From contig CASFRX010000050.1 in assembly GCA_949297075.1 (NCBI GenBank), positions 1-35,161 of the forward strand: a DNA stretch of 35,161 nt, given 5' to 3'. Source of the stretch: an uncultured Oscillospiraceae bacterium. GTDB taxonomy: Bacteria; Bacillota; Clostridia; Oscillospirales; Acutalibacteraceae. The notes under the pieces were generated by a model. That model was given only the letters and a program-made list of their open reading frames with translations. It had not been told where the DNA came from and did no database searches. Every line of letters starts with the position of its first letter. The first letter of the stretch is position 1. Position numbers and translations under genes: made by a program. This document shows, one piece after another, positions 9,501 through 17,462 of this stretch.

Positions 9501-9999
9501 GTATGTCAAGCTCCTTGGCGAAGCCGTCAGCGAAGAAAAGGGCGAAGTCCCCGAAAAGCCAACAAAGGAATGTCTTATCGACCTCAGAGTTGACGCCCAC
9601 ATTCCCGAAAAATATATTTCAAATGTACCCCAAAAGCTGGCAATGTACCGCAGAATAGCGGATATACGCAGCGAAGCCGACGCCGAGGATGTGCTTGACG
9701 AGCTAATTGACCGCTTCGGCGAGCCGCCTGCCTGCGTGCAGGGACTTATCAGCGTTTCGCTCCTGAGAAACTCTGCCGCAGATATGGGCATTTACGAAAT
9801 CGGTCAGAAAGGCGACCAGCTTCTGCTCTACCTTGAAAGACCCGATATGCGCAAAATTCAGGCTCTTGCCGCCGCTTTAGGCAAGAGAATGGGGCTTAAC
9901 GCAACAGGCACAAAGCCCTATGTGAGCATTAAAACTAAAATTGGCGAAACACCTATTGAAGTTTTGCGTAACGCACTTTCCGTTATGCTTAACGCTTAA
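6529..9999 (+). CDS. mfd: Transcription-repair coupling factor Mfd
   Basis: Mfd recognises RNA polymerase stalled at DNA lesions, pushes it off and recruits UvrA. The 1156-residue length is typical. The N-terminal 350 or so residues are the UvrB-like domains. The RNA-polymerase-interacting domain is near residues 490-560 (HRGDYVVHATHGIGIF, then YVPVSQLDLVTKYIG). The superfamily 2 translocase follows, with Walker A GDVGFGKTE near residue 645, DEEQ near 745 and the TRG/motif VI region around IETGVDVPNAN and QIRGRVGRS. The C-terminal domain that masks the UvrA-binding surface is present. The ATG lies 14 nt after the dehydratase-like gene, with only a weak ribosome binding site (AGAGA), so translation may partly depend on the upstream gene. 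Confidence 0.98.
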   Translation: MSCFGNSIKDLIEYSELSRAIDSRKLPMGLLGLSHIHKAHFIHSLCDEKKRKALIIAPDEHTATRLRDDLAAFGSAAAVYPAGDFSFRPTQAHSRDYEQQRLGVLSQMLDGSLDAVVMSVEAALQLTVEPHILRRNTMVIGVDSEILPDMIADDLVAAGYVRSEMVEGRGQFAIRGGLIDIFPPSSDLPVRIELWGETVDSIAYFEIDTQRRTEQIGEIKITPATCVLYESTQSLIALIEQHKATLKGKGAVKARASLDEDIERLKNGIRVESLDRYLPILNSGGSTIFEYAQGYMLFVCETSAVKLHGEAAEKLMHEDIKAMFEEGVLSKGLDTYSISFSELTSLYEKLGAVYLDNLPRGSFDTPVKSLITLSARQLTPWGGQLLDLLEDVRPAVSRGYRVVVFGGTDKAAKALCDELRDEEVNAVYLPVPPAEFSPGMVSVLPGGLSFGFEYPGAKLMVVTYGTRQANLSSHRKKPKKNKGQGFNSLDELHRGDYVVHATHGIGIFDGINSMNVSGTVKDYIKIKYAKDGVLYVPVSQLDLVTKYIGPGSETKTVSLNKLGSGDWQKTRARVRTAVKEMAAELINLYSKRMNIKGYAFSPDIDMQNDFERRFEFEETEDQLRCIDEIKRDMEKPHPMDRLLCGDVGFGKTEVALRAAFKCVADGKQCAILVPTTLLAMQHYQTIKKRFDTFPVECEMISRYRTPKEQEKILNELRRGSLDIIVGTHRLISSDIKFKDLGLVIIDEEQRFGVAQKEKLKERFPAVDVLTLSATPIPRTLNMAMTGIRDMSTLEEAPLDRHPVQTYVIEYDLDIIAQAIEREIRRGGQVYYLHNRVDDIERCAAKLKSVLPDARINIGHGKMSEDELSEVWQSLLEGETDVLVCTTIIETGVDVPNANTLIIENADRMGLAQLHQIRGRVGRSARRASAYFTFTRGKELSDISTHRLEAIREFTEFGSGFKIAMRDLELRGAGNVLGAEQHGHMEAVGYDMYVKLLGEAVSEEKGEVPEKPTKECLIDLRVDAHIPEKYISNVPQKLAMYRRIADIRSEADAEDVLDELIDRFGEPPACVQGLISVSLLRNSAADMGIYEIGQKGDQLLLYLERPDMRKIQALAAALGKRMGLNATGTKPYVSIKTKIGETPIEVLRNALSVMLNA

Positions 10000-10110
10000 A
10001 CTAAGCTTAATAAAAATTCCAACAAAAACAAAAAGTGTATAATCTCACTCCGTTTGTCAAAAATAAGGGTGGTACGACCACCGTATCCTAATTTTTAAGG
10101 AGTGAAATTT

Positions 10111-10341
10111 ATGCTTGATAAAACATCATTAGCTCTTGTTATTATCGGCGCGCTCAACTGGGGCAGCATCGGACTTTTCAAGTTCGATATCGTGGCATGG
10201 ATTTTCGGCGGACAGGCGGCGCTTGTCAGCAGAATTATTTATACCCTTGTTGCTCTTGCAGGTGTTTGGTGCATTTCCCTGCTTTTCCGCACGGAAACAG
10301 ACGGCGCCGTTATTACCGAGGGCACAGACACAACAGACTGA
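10111..10341 (+). CDS. DUF378 small membrane protein
   Basis: This 76-residue protein belongs to the DUF378 (YuzA-like) family, whose hallmark is a first helix ending in GALNWG, here LVIIGALNWGSIGLF. Two membrane helices are visible, roughly residues 8-30 and 37-60, with a polar acidic tail. An upstream in-frame GTG at 10102 overlaps the AAGGAG ribosome binding site (10097-10102), so the ATG at 10111 is the start. Function is unknown for the family. The GH20 gene begins 34 nt downstream and may share its transcript. Confidence 0.85.
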   Translation: MLDKTSLALVIIGALNWGSIGLFKFDIVAWIFGGQAALVSRIIYTLVALAGVWCISLLFRTETDGAVITEGTDTTD

Positions 10342-10375
10342 CGGGATTAATTTCCCGTACATAAAGGTGAAAATT

Positions 10376-11824
10376 ATGGAAAAAATTAATGTTATTCCTT
10401 TGCCAAACAATATCACTTTTTCCGACGGTTTTTTTGACGGCGGAGATATAAAGAAGGAAATAACAGCTGAACAAGCTCTCGGAGACGAGGGCTACAGACT
10501 CATTATAGAAAAAAACAAAATCACAATTAGAGCGCAGACCGAGGCAGGCATTTTTTACGGTGAAAAGACCTTGGAACAGCTCCGAAAGGGCGGCAAAATC
10601 CCCTGCCTTACGGCTGAGGATAAGCCTCGCTTTGCCTACAGGGGCTTTATGGTGGACAGCGCAAGGCATATGCAGAGCCTTGAGGAATTGAAAAAAATTA
10701 TTGATGCCGCCGCACTCTTTAAATTCAATAAATTCCATTGGCATTTAAGCGACGATCAGGGCTTTAGAATCGAGAGCGAAAAATTCCCCCTCTTAAACGA
10801 AAAAGGCTCCTGGCGCAAGGGCGATAATTTCGGAAACCTTAAATCCGATAAAATTTACGGCGGCTACTATAAAAAGAGTGAAATCAAGGAAATTGTTTCA
10901 TACTGCGCCGAAAGATTTATTCAGGTCATACCCGAGCTGGATTTGCCCGGCCACACAACGGCGATTATCAGCGCTTACCCTGATCTTTCCTGCACTAAAA
11001 AAGAAATTCCCGTGCAGACCAAGCAGGGAATTTTTGAGGATATTCTCTGTGCAGGAGATGAACGCACTCTGCCCTTTGTTTTTGAGCTTCTTGAAGAAAT
11101 TCTCCCCCTTTTCCCCGGTGAAATCTTCCACATCGGCGGCGACGAAGCCCCGAAAGCCCGTTGGGAGGCCTGCCCGAAATGCAAAGCAAAAATGCAGGCG
11201 GAAAATCTCAAAAACAGCGAGGAACTTCAGGGCTGGTTTACGGCTCAGGTTGTTGATTTTCTTGCCGCCAACGGCAAAAAAGCAACGGTTTGGAACGAGA
11301 GTTTAGCCGGAGGCAATCTGCCCTCAGGCGTTTTTGTTCAGCGATGGATGGACAGAAAACACCACAGCGAAGGCTGGGCAAGCAAAGGCGAAAAAATTAT
11401 CAACAGCGATTTTTACCGCTACTACTGCGATTATCCTTTTTACATGACGCCTCTCAAAAAAACATATAATTATTCCCCCATACCCAAAGGCATTTCAAAG
11501 AGCATGGAGGAATTTGTAATCGGCATTGAGGCTCCTATTTGGACTGAATACATAGATAATTTTGAAAAGCTGTGCTACATGATTTTTCCTCGCTTTGCCG
11601 CTGTTGCAGAGAGAGCGTGGACAAAGGACTGCCTCTGCAAATTAAAGAGCTTTGAAAATAGATTTGAAGCTGTTTTGCCAATGCTGAAAGCTATGGGTAT
11701 TGAGCCTGCTCCAATTTCTGATTGCAACCCCAACACTTTAAAAAGGCTTTGCGGCACAATAGGATTTTTCAAGGATAAAATTGATTTGAAAACGCTTACA
11801 AATTCTGTAGGCACACAAAATTAA
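10376..11824 (+). CDS. Family GH20 beta-N-acetylhexosaminidase
   Basis: GH20 enzymes release terminal GlcNAc or GalNAc by substrate-assisted catalysis. The 482-residue protein has a small N-terminal GH20b-like domain (residues 1-85) and a TIM barrel with FHWHLSDDQGFRIES near residue 120, PELDLPGHT near 187, and the catalytic pair Asp256-Glu257 in HIGGDEAP. The frame is open upstream to 10136, but that extension overlaps the DUF378 gene; ATG 10376 with AAAGGTGA just upstream is the start. No signal peptide or anchor is visible, so the enzyme is probably cytoplasmic and would act on imported chitobiose-like, mucin-derived or peptidoglycan-derived oligosaccharides. No transporter or other sugar gene is adjacent. 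Confidence 0.93.
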   Translation: MEKINVIPLPNNITFSDGFFDGGDIKKEITAEQALGDEGYRLIIEKNKITIRAQTEAGIFYGEKTLEQLRKGGKIPCLTAEDKPRFAYRGFMVDSARHMQSLEELKKIIDAAALFKFNKFHWHLSDDQGFRIESEKFPLLNEKGSWRKGDNFGNLKSDKIYGGYYKKSEIKEIVSYCAERFIQVIPELDLPGHTTAIISAYPDLSCTKKEIPVQTKQGIFEDILCAGDERTLPFVFELLEEILPLFPGEIFHIGGDEAPKARWEACPKCKAKMQAENLKNSEELQGWFTAQVVDFLAANGKKATVWNESLAGGNLPSGVFVQRWMDRKHHSEGWASKGEKIINSDFYRYYCDYPFYMTPLKKTYNYSPIPKGISKSMEEFVIGIEAPIWTEYIDNFEKLCYMIFPRFAAVAERAWTKDCLCKLKSFENRFEAVLPMLKAMGIEPAPISDCNPNTLKRLCGTIGFFKDKIDLKTLTNSVGTQN

Positions 11825-11900
11825 GCAATAAAATGCACTGTCGTTTTCGTATATTATTCCTCCGACGGGTAATCATATTTACTGCGGAGGTGAATTAAAA

Positions 11901-12068
11901 ATGAATTGTTCAAAAGAAAACAAGAGCATCCATTGCAGCGTTGAGCAGTGCCGTCATCATTGCAACAGCTCAAACTACTGCACACTCGATACTGTTTCAA
12001 TCGGCACACATGAGCCCAATCCCACAATGTGCGAATGTGTTGACTGCAACAGCTTTGAAAAGAAATAA
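11901..12068 (+). CDS. DUF1540 cysteine-rich small protein
   Basis: This 55-residue protein is missed by simple length cut-offs but has a very strong ribosome binding site (GGAGGTGA at about 11887) and eight cysteines. The pattern IHCSVEQCRHHCNSSNYC, then IGTHEPNP, then CECVDCNSF matches the DUF1540 family, small probable metal-binding proteins common in Clostridia. The arrangement suggests one or two zinc or Fe-S sites; the role is not known. A terminator follows directly at 12083-12116. It may be transcribed on its own. Confidence 0.85.
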   Translation: MNCSKENKSIHCSVEQCRHHCNSSNYCTLDTVSIGTHEPNPTMCECVDCNSFEKK

Positions 12069-12082
12069 GGGAACTTCAGCCT

Positions 12083-12116
12083 ATGCCAAGTGTCTTAAAA
12101 GCACTTGGCATTTTTT
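12083..12116 (+). terminator. Terminator after the DUF1540 gene
   Basis: A perfect 10-bp stem, ATGCCAAGTG at 12083-12092 pairing with 12102-12111, closes a short loop and is followed by six Ts. Confidence 0.85.
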
Positions 12117-12132
12117 ATGATTAAGCACAAAA

Positions 12133-12434
12133 AAGTGTGCAGAAAAATTCTGCACACTTCAGCTTGTCAAAAAAGCATTTTTCGACAAGCTGTGAGACTG
12201 CCGAGAAATGATGCCCGATGCCGTTTTCTTCGAGCGATAGGTGTACAAAGGTACTCCGAGCGAGAAAAAACGGCAAGCATAGTGCTTTTTGGCTACATAT
12301 TTTCGATACAATTCCGCTTAAATGATAGTCAAAGTTAAACGATTGTTTTAACTTAATCTTTTCTGTAATACTTCACTATGCGCTCGGGCGCATTTATCGA
12401 CAGTCTGAAGTGTGCAGAAAAATTCTGCACACTT
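12133..12434. mobile_element. 302-bp MITE-like non-coding element with 36-bp imperfect terminal inverted repeats
   Basis: The 27-bp palindromic block 12133-12159 recurs exactly at 12408-12434. Including the adjacent inner bases the two ends form inverted repeats of about 36 bp (outer palindrome, then TTCAG, two variable bases, then TGTC). The interior has more dyad symmetry: AGCTTGTC at 12161 pairing with GACAAGCT near 12185, and GCCGTTTTCTTCGAGCG mirrored by CGAGCGAGAAAAAACGGC around 12220-12275. No convincing protein is encoded. Each terminal palindrome is flanked by A- or T-runs and could act as a transcription terminator; the right one lies 9 bp past the ddh stop. The layout suggests a miniature transposable element or a mobile terminator. 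No target-site duplication is clear. Confidence 0.6.
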
Positions 12435-12443
12435 TTTAGCTTT

Positions 12444-13427
12444 TTACAGTAATTCCTTTCTCAGCTGAGCGCCTGATTTTGCGCTGAGATATGAGGGAGG
12501 AATATCAAGAATAGTCTTGCAGCCTATAGTATTTTCGCCGTTCATTCTTGCGGCTGCTCTTGCGCAGCAGACTAAAACGCTTGCGGTAAATTCGGGGTTT
12601 GAATCAAGCTTCAGGCTGTATTCAATGATGTGGGTATTCTCTGAGTTTGCGCCTGTTTTGCCGCTTCTGATAACAAAGCCGCCGTGAGGAATACCGCTGT
12701 GTTTCTCGTTAAGCTCGTCCTGAGAAATGAAGTGAACGGTTGTATCGTAATCGGAAAAATAGTTTGGCATATTTTTGATTTCTGCCTCGATTTTTGCTTT
12801 ATCTGCGCCCTCTTTTGCAACAACAAAGCACTCTCTTGTATGCTTTTCTCTTGTTGTCAGCTCAGGGTTTGAGCCGCTGCGAACAGCCGCCAAAGCCTCG
12901 TCAACGGGAATTGTATACTGCTTGCCGTCTGCAACGCCCTCTACTCGGCGAATAGCATCGGAATGACCCTGGCTTACGCCCTTGCCCCAAAATGTGTAAT
13001 CTTTGCCATCGGGCAGGATTGCGCCGCCGTAGAGACGGTTGATGGAGAACATGCCGGGATCCCAGCCTGCGGAAATAATGGCAGTTTTGCCGCTTTGCTT
13101 TGCCGCCGCATCAACATTATCAAAATGCTCGGGGATTTTTGCATGAGTATCAAAGCTGTCAACAACATTGAAAAGCTTTGCCAAGGCAGGAGTTTGAACG
13201 GGCAAATCCGTTGCACTGCCGCCGCAAATAATCATAACATCTATTTTATCGGTCATCTTCTCGGCTTCCTCTGCCTTGAGAACGGGAACACCGGGAGTGT
13301 TGATTTTAACTGTTGCGGGGTCACGCCTTGAAAAGACTGCAACAAGCTCCAAATCATCGTTCTGACGGATTGCGTTTTCAACGCCTCTGCCAAGGTTGCC
13401 GTAGCCGTAAATACCAATTCTTACCAT
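12444..13427 (-). CDS. ddh: meso-diaminopimelate D-dehydrogenase
   Basis: Ddh makes meso-diaminopimelate in one NADPH-dependent step from tetrahydrodipicolinate and ammonia, for lysine and peptidoglycan synthesis. The 327-residue product is the standard family length and starts with the Rossmann motif IGIYGYGNLGRGVE. Other family stretches include SRRDP, FDTHAKIPEHF, SAGWDPGMFS and GKGVSQGHSDAIRRVEGV. The frame extends upstream to 13568, but the ATG at 13427 follows a GGAGGG site and begins exactly at the Rossmann fold. A strong promoter lies at 13461-13489. The gene is divergent from glnN, placing two ammonia-assimilating enzymes back to back. Confidence 0.95.
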   Translation of the reverse strand: MVRIGIYGYGNLGRGVENAIRQNDDLELVAVFSRRDPATVKINTPGVPVLKAEEAEKMTDKIDVMIICGGSATDLPVQTPALAKLFNVVDSFDTHAKIPEHFDNVDAAAKQSGKTAIISAGWDPGMFSINRLYGGAILPDGKDYTFWGKGVSQGHSDAIRRVEGVADGKQYTIPVDEALAAVRSGSNPELTTREKHTRECFVVAKEGADKAKIEAEIKNMPNYFSDYDTTVHFISQDELNEKHSGIPHGGFVIRSGKTGANSENTHIIEYSLKLDSNPEFTASVLVCCARAAARMNGENTIGCKTILDIPPSYLSAKSGAQLRKELL

Positions 13428-13460
13428 TATTTTCCCTCCAAAACTTTTAACATACCGTAG

Positions 13461-13489
13461 AATATAACACACTTTTTTTGCCATTGCAA
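13461..13489 (-). promoter_or_regulatory. Sigma-A promoter of ddh
   Basis: On the minus strand TTGCAA (13489-13484) and TATATT (13466-13461) are 17 bp apart, and the ddh start is 34 nt downstream. Confidence 0.7.
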
Positions 13490-13663
13490 TAATATATTTG
13501 CACAAAATTGCTTCACTTTTTACATTTAAAATCATTTTTCTTAAATTATGTTTTTCATTTTTTCTCAAATTATGTTTTATCGGTTGAAATCAGGTTTCCT
13601 TTATGATATCATTGTAAAGTATATATCTATTCCTATTTGTTAAGAAAGGTTTGGTGCTTTCGG

Positions 13664-15754
13664 ATGAGGGATGTACCGGAAATTTTCGGCAGCCTTGTTT
13701 TTAACGATGATGTTATGAGCGCACGACTGCCAAGAGAGATTTATAAATCACTGCATAAAACCATTGAAGAGGGCACAGCCCTTGATATTACGGTTGCAAA
13801 TGCTGTTGCCGCCGCCATGAAGGACTGGGCAATCGAAAAGGGCGCAACCCACTACACCCATTGGTTCCAGCCTCTCACAGGTATTACCGCTGAAAAGCAC
13901 GACAGCTTTCTGACCCCTCAGCCCGACGGCAGAGTTATCATGGAATTTTCCGGCAAGGAGCTGATTAAGGGCGAGCCGGACGCTTCCTCTTTCCCCTCAG
14001 GCGGTCTTAGAGAAACCTTTGAAGCCAGAGGCTACACTGCGTGGGACCCTACCTCTTACGCATTTATTAAGGATGATTCCCTTTGCATACCCACTATTTT
14101 CTGCTCTTTCGGCGGAGAAGTTCTCGACAAAAAAACTCCCCTTATCCGCTCCATGGAAGAGATTAACGCAAAGGCCGTCCGTTTGCTCCGTATTATGGGT
14201 GACGAGCAGGTTACAAGAGTTAACACAACAGTAGGCCCTGAGCAGGAATACTTCCTTGTTGATAAAGAAACCTACAAAAAGCGCCGTGACTTAGTTCTAA
14301 CAGGCCGCACCCTTTTCGGCGCTAAGCCCCCCAAGGGACAGGAGCTTGATGACCATTATTTCGGCGTAATCAAGCCCCGCGTTATGGCTTTCATGCAGGA
14401 GCTCAATGTTGAGCTTTGGAAGCTTGGCGTTTATGCTAAAACCGAGCACAATGAGGCCGCACCGGCTCAGCACGAGCTTGCTCCCGTTTTTGCAACGGCG
14501 AACATTGCGGCTGACCACAATCAGCTGACTATGGAAATCATGAAAAAGGTTGCCGACAGGCACGGACTTGCCTGCCTGCTCCACGAGAAGCCTTTCCAAG
14601 GCGTCAGCGGCAGCGGCAAGCACAACAACTGGTCCCTTTCCACAAACTACGGCAAAAATCTTTTCAAGCCCGGCAAAAAGCCTCAGGACAACAAAACATT
14701 TTTGGTCTGCCTTTGCGCCGTTATTGAAGCGGTTGACAAATACCAGGATTTGCTGCGCATAACAGCCGCAAGCGCAGGCAACGACCACCGTCTCGGAGCT
14801 TCGGAAGCTCCGCCTGCAATCATCTCCATGTTCCTCGGCGATGAGCTGACAGAAATTTTAGAAGCTATTGAACGAGGCGAACACGGAGAAAACAAAAAGG
14901 CGGAAACTGTTCTTACAGGCGTTGAGGTTCTGCCCGATGTTAAAAAGGACACAACCGACCGCAATCGCACCTCTCCTCTTGCATTTACCGGCAACAAGTT
15001 TGAGTTCCGTATGCTGGGCTCAACCTTCTCCATTGCCGATGTGAATATAGTTCTCAACACCGCTGTTGCCGACGCTTTTGAACGCCTTGCCGACAGGCTT
15101 GAGGGCGCAAAGGACATTGAGGCTGAGCTTGATAAATGGATGAGCGAAACCATAACAGCTCACAAGCGCATAATCTACAATGGCAATAACTACACCCAGG
15201 AATGGATTGACGAAGCTCACCGCAGAGGGCTGTTTGACCTCAAATCAACTGCCGATGCAGTACCTCATTTTGTAAGCGAAAAGAATGTTGGGCTTTTCAC
15301 AAAGCACAAGATTTTCACAAAGAGCGAAATCGTTTCCCGCTGTGAAATCATGCTGGAAAATTACTGCAAGGTGCTTCATATCGAAGCTCTCACAATGCTT
15401 GAAATGGCTCGCAAGGATATTCTTCCCGCCGTTGTCAGCTACACTAACGAGGCTGCAAAGAGCGTAAAGCTCAAAAAGGATATCGGCATCAGCCTTGAAA
15501 ACGATGCAGCCCTTGACCTTTGCGGCAAGCTTTCCGCTCTCACAAACAGCCTTTATGAGAAAACAAACGCTCTTGAAGCGGCGATTGACGGTGAAAACAA
15601 AGCCACAGGCAGCTTAGAGGCCTCTGCCTATTACAGAGATGAGCTTGTGCCTGCCATGAACGCTTTGCGTGCCGTTGCAGACGAGCTTGAAACCATGGTC
15701 GCCGAAAAGCATTGGCCCTATCCCACTTACAGCGAATTGCTGTTTAATATCTAA
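13664..15754 (+). CDS. glnN: Type III glutamine synthetase
   Basis: GSIII makes glutamine from glutamate, ammonia and ATP and is typical of Bacteroidetes and gut Clostridia. The 696-residue product shows the family opening VPEIFGSLVFND, the metal and substrate motifs VGPEQEYFLVD, KTEHNEAAPAQHELAPVF and GSGKHNNWSLSTNYG, and the C-terminal helical region specific to GSIII. The frame is open back to a TTG at 13637, but ATG 13664 lies immediately before the conserved RDVPEIFGS and about 14 nt after an AGAAAGG site, so it is preferred. The gene is single, divergent from ddh, and closed by a terminator at 15773-15818. Confidence 0.96.
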   Translation: MRDVPEIFGSLVFNDDVMSARLPREIYKSLHKTIEEGTALDITVANAVAAAMKDWAIEKGATHYTHWFQPLTGITAEKHDSFLTPQPDGRVIMEFSGKELIKGEPDASSFPSGGLRETFEARGYTAWDPTSYAFIKDDSLCIPTIFCSFGGEVLDKKTPLIRSMEEINAKAVRLLRIMGDEQVTRVNTTVGPEQEYFLVDKETYKKRRDLVLTGRTLFGAKPPKGQELDDHYFGVIKPRVMAFMQELNVELWKLGVYAKTEHNEAAPAQHELAPVFATANIAADHNQLTMEIMKKVADRHGLACLLHEKPFQGVSGSGKHNNWSLSTNYGKNLFKPGKKPQDNKTFLVCLCAVIEAVDKYQDLLRITAASAGNDHRLGASEAPPAIISMFLGDELTEILEAIERGEHGENKKAETVLTGVEVLPDVKKDTTDRNRTSPLAFTGNKFEFRMLGSTFSIADVNIVLNTAVADAFERLADRLEGAKDIEAELDKWMSETITAHKRIIYNGNNYTQEWIDEAHRRGLFDLKSTADAVPHFVSEKNVGLFTKHKIFTKSEIVSRCEIMLENYCKVLHIEALTMLEMARKDILPAVVSYTNEAAKSVKLKKDIGISLENDAALDLCGKLSALTNSLYEKTNALEAAIDGENKATGSLEASAYYRDELVPAMNALRAVADELETMVAEKHWPYPTYSELLFNI

Positions 15755-15772
15755 TATTTGAATGTATTATAC

Positions 15773-15818
15773 AAAAACCCTATGAGTTTTATCGACTCAT
15801 AGGGTTTCGGCTTTTTTT
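15773..15818 (+). terminator. Terminator of glnN
   Basis: A perfect 13-bp stem (AAACCCTATGAGT at 15775-15787 with 15795-15807) is followed by seven Ts after a CGGC spacer. Confidence 0.85.
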
Positions 15819-15864
15819 CATAAGTAAAGCGGATAGAAACAGGAAAGCCGCCGGCAGAATATTT

Positions 15865-15896
15865 CAGCCCTGAATCTCGCTTGAAATTCAGGGCTG
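15865..15896. terminator. Hairpin between convergent glnN and capA
   Basis: CAGCCCTGAAT at 15865-15875 pairs perfectly with 15886-15896. A second weaker hairpin (GCCTCT/AGAGGC) spans 15910-15935. Neither has a good T-run; they probably separate the converging transcripts. Confidence 0.4.
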
Positions 15897-15941
15897 TTTA
15901 ACTCACTGAGCCTCTGATCGCATGAAGTGAGAGGCTGTATT

Positions 15942-17105
15942 TCACATTTGTTCCAAAATATAGTTTTTAACATCTTCAAGCTTGCTTTTTTGCCATTGGT
16001 TTTCCTCTGCTTTTGCGGCAAGAGGACAAATTATATAGAAATCAAGGGTTTCTCCGGGAACACGACCCGTTCGCAAAGGCTCGGCAAAATGCTCTGCCCA
16101 TTGCTCCTCGGTTGCATTTTTAAAAATTTCAGGCTTTAAATATGTCATCTGCCGTTTGGTTGCGGCAATCAGCATCTTTGCGGAAAGAGGAGCAAGAAGC
16201 TCATATTCCTCCTGCTGAACATCTACGAAAATCCGAGGAATCGACCCTTTGACAATATGCTCCTCCCCACGAACTATTTTCAGTCCCATAGGCTCATAGG
16301 TGAACTCGTTTTCGGTGAAGTTGAGCTTGACAAGCACACCGATATCCGTGTTAAACTGCGAACGCTGATAATCCGTATCAAAAATGAAATTGCCTAAGGA
16401 ATAGAAAATAATCTTATCCCCTACGGTTTCGTAATTCATGGGAACATGGGGATGATGGGCAACAACAATATCTGCGCCCATCTCAAGATATTTGTGGTAT
16501 CGCTCCCTCGTATAAGGTGAGGGCAGAGGGGTAAACTCCTCACCTGCGTGAGCAACAACAATGCACCAACGGCAGGTCTTTTTTATCTCGTCGATAGTGT
16601 CCTGAATTGCGTCAAGGTCGCTCCAGCTGTAACAGCCGGGCTTGTTTTCGTCTGCCTTGCGGCAGGCTCGCTGATACCCTACGCCGAACATACCTATTCC
16701 GCCTGCCTCGTCTAAAATAACGGGCTTGCGTGCTTCGTGAATATTCATTCCTGCGCCTATTGTTCGAACGCCTAAATCGGCGGCGGTTTTCAGGGTGCTT
16801 TCAATTCCGTATTCCCCTGCGTCCATAATATGATTGTTGCAGATATTCCAAATATCAGCCCCCATATTTTGCAAAACCTTGACTGCGGCAGGGTCGATGG
16901 TGTGGAGCAGCTGCTGTACGCCGCTTTTTGTGGTGTTCTGCTCAGCTTTTGCAACAGGGCCTTCAACATTGGCAATAACATGGTCAGCACTGTGCAAAAA
17001 TTCCAAAATCTCTTTTGAAATCAGCTCGGCATCGTCCCATTTGCCGTACATATAGCGGTCAAAGCCTATGTCGCCTGTAAAAACCAAGGATGCTTTATCT
17101 TTCAT
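15942..17105 (-). CDS. CapA-family (PGA_cap) metallophosphatase-fold protein
   Basis: The 387-residue protein has the CapA/PgsA fold of calcineurin-like phosphatases: FTGDIGFDRY near the N-terminus, ANVEGPV near residue 45, NNHIMDAGEYGIEST near 110, VVAHAGEEF near 185 and VVAHHPHVPMNYE followed by YSLGNFIFD. In Bacillus, CapA-family proteins take part in poly-gamma-glutamate export or anchoring, but most clostridial homologues have no tested role. Unlike classical CapA this protein starts directly with the fold (MKDKASLVFTGD) and lacks a signal peptide or membrane anchor, so it is probably cytoplasmic. AGGAAAG precedes the ATG. No capB or capC homologue is nearby, so polyglutamate synthesis is unlikely. 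Confidence 0.88.
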   Translation of the reverse strand: MKDKASLVFTGDIGFDRYMYGKWDDAELISKEILEFLHSADHVIANVEGPVAKAEQNTTKSGVQQLLHTIDPAAVKVLQNMGADIWNICNNHIMDAGEYGIESTLKTAADLGVRTIGAGMNIHEARKPVILDEAGGIGMFGVGYQRACRKADENKPGCYSWSDLDAIQDTIDEIKKTCRWCIVVAHAGEEFTPLPSPYTRERYHKYLEMGADIVVAHHPHVPMNYETVGDKIIFYSLGNFIFDTDYQRSQFNTDIGVLVKLNFTENEFTYEPMGLKIVRGEEHIVKGSIPRIFVDVQQEEYELLAPLSAKMLIAATKRQMTYLKPEIFKNATEEQWAEHFAEPLRTGRVPGETLDFYIICPLAAKAEENQWQKSKLEDVKNYILEQM

Positions 17106-17243
17106 TCAGCTTTCCTCTTTCTGTTTTCTGTTAATGCTCTCTTTGAAGCATATGTTATCACAAAAACAGCTCAAAAGCAACAAAGAATATCAGGGCAGAA
17201 CACCTGCTTGAGTTAAATAAATCGGAATTTGCAGAAACATATA

Positions 17244-17375
17244 TTTACTCCCTCAGCCACGGCTTACGCCGTGCCAGCCCCCTCAAGAGGGAGCCCATTC
17301 GCTGAAACTTTGCTGTAGTATAGCCTCCCTCTTGAGGGAGGTGGATTTTGCGAAGCAAAAGACGGAGGGAGTAAA
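17244..17375. repeat. 132-bp miniature inverted-repeat element (ACTCCCTC type)
   Basis: Perfect 11-bp terminal inverted repeats TTTACTCCCTC (17244-17254) and GAGGGAGTAAA (17365-17375) bound the element. Inside, a palindrome at 17280-17293 (CCCTCAAGAGGG core) and another at 17322-17341 (CTCCCTCTTGAGGGAG core) are inverted copies of each other, and GGCTTACGCC plus TTTTGCGAAGCAAAA give further hairpins. It encodes nothing. Similar CTCCCTC/GAGGGAG palindromic repeats are common between genes in gut Clostridia, from memory. The rest of the 17106-17462 gap holds nothing I can identify. Confidence 0.6.
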
Positions 17376-17462
17376 AGAGTTATATTGCTAAGTTAGTGCT
17401 ATTGTGACCCTTATAAATACCGATTTATTAAGCCATTTTCATTTTTCATGATTACAATTATA

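Noticed and set aside
10060..10100. GGTGGTAC-type sequence resembling a T-box antiterminator before the DUF378 gene
   Set aside because: Only about 60 nt separate it from the mfd stop, far too short for a T-box with specifier stem, and the downstream gene is not an amino-acid or tRNA-synthetase gene. It is best seen as a small GGTGG/CCACC hairpin.
10136..10375. 80-residue N-terminal extension of the GH20 gene
   Set aside because: It overlaps the DUF378 gene in another frame, has no homology to GH20 proteins, and a good ribosome binding site sits before ATG 10376.
13428..13568. 47-residue N-terminal extension of Ddh
   Set aside because: It runs through the ddh promoter and the ribosome binding site, and the Rossmann fold starts at the ATG at 13427.
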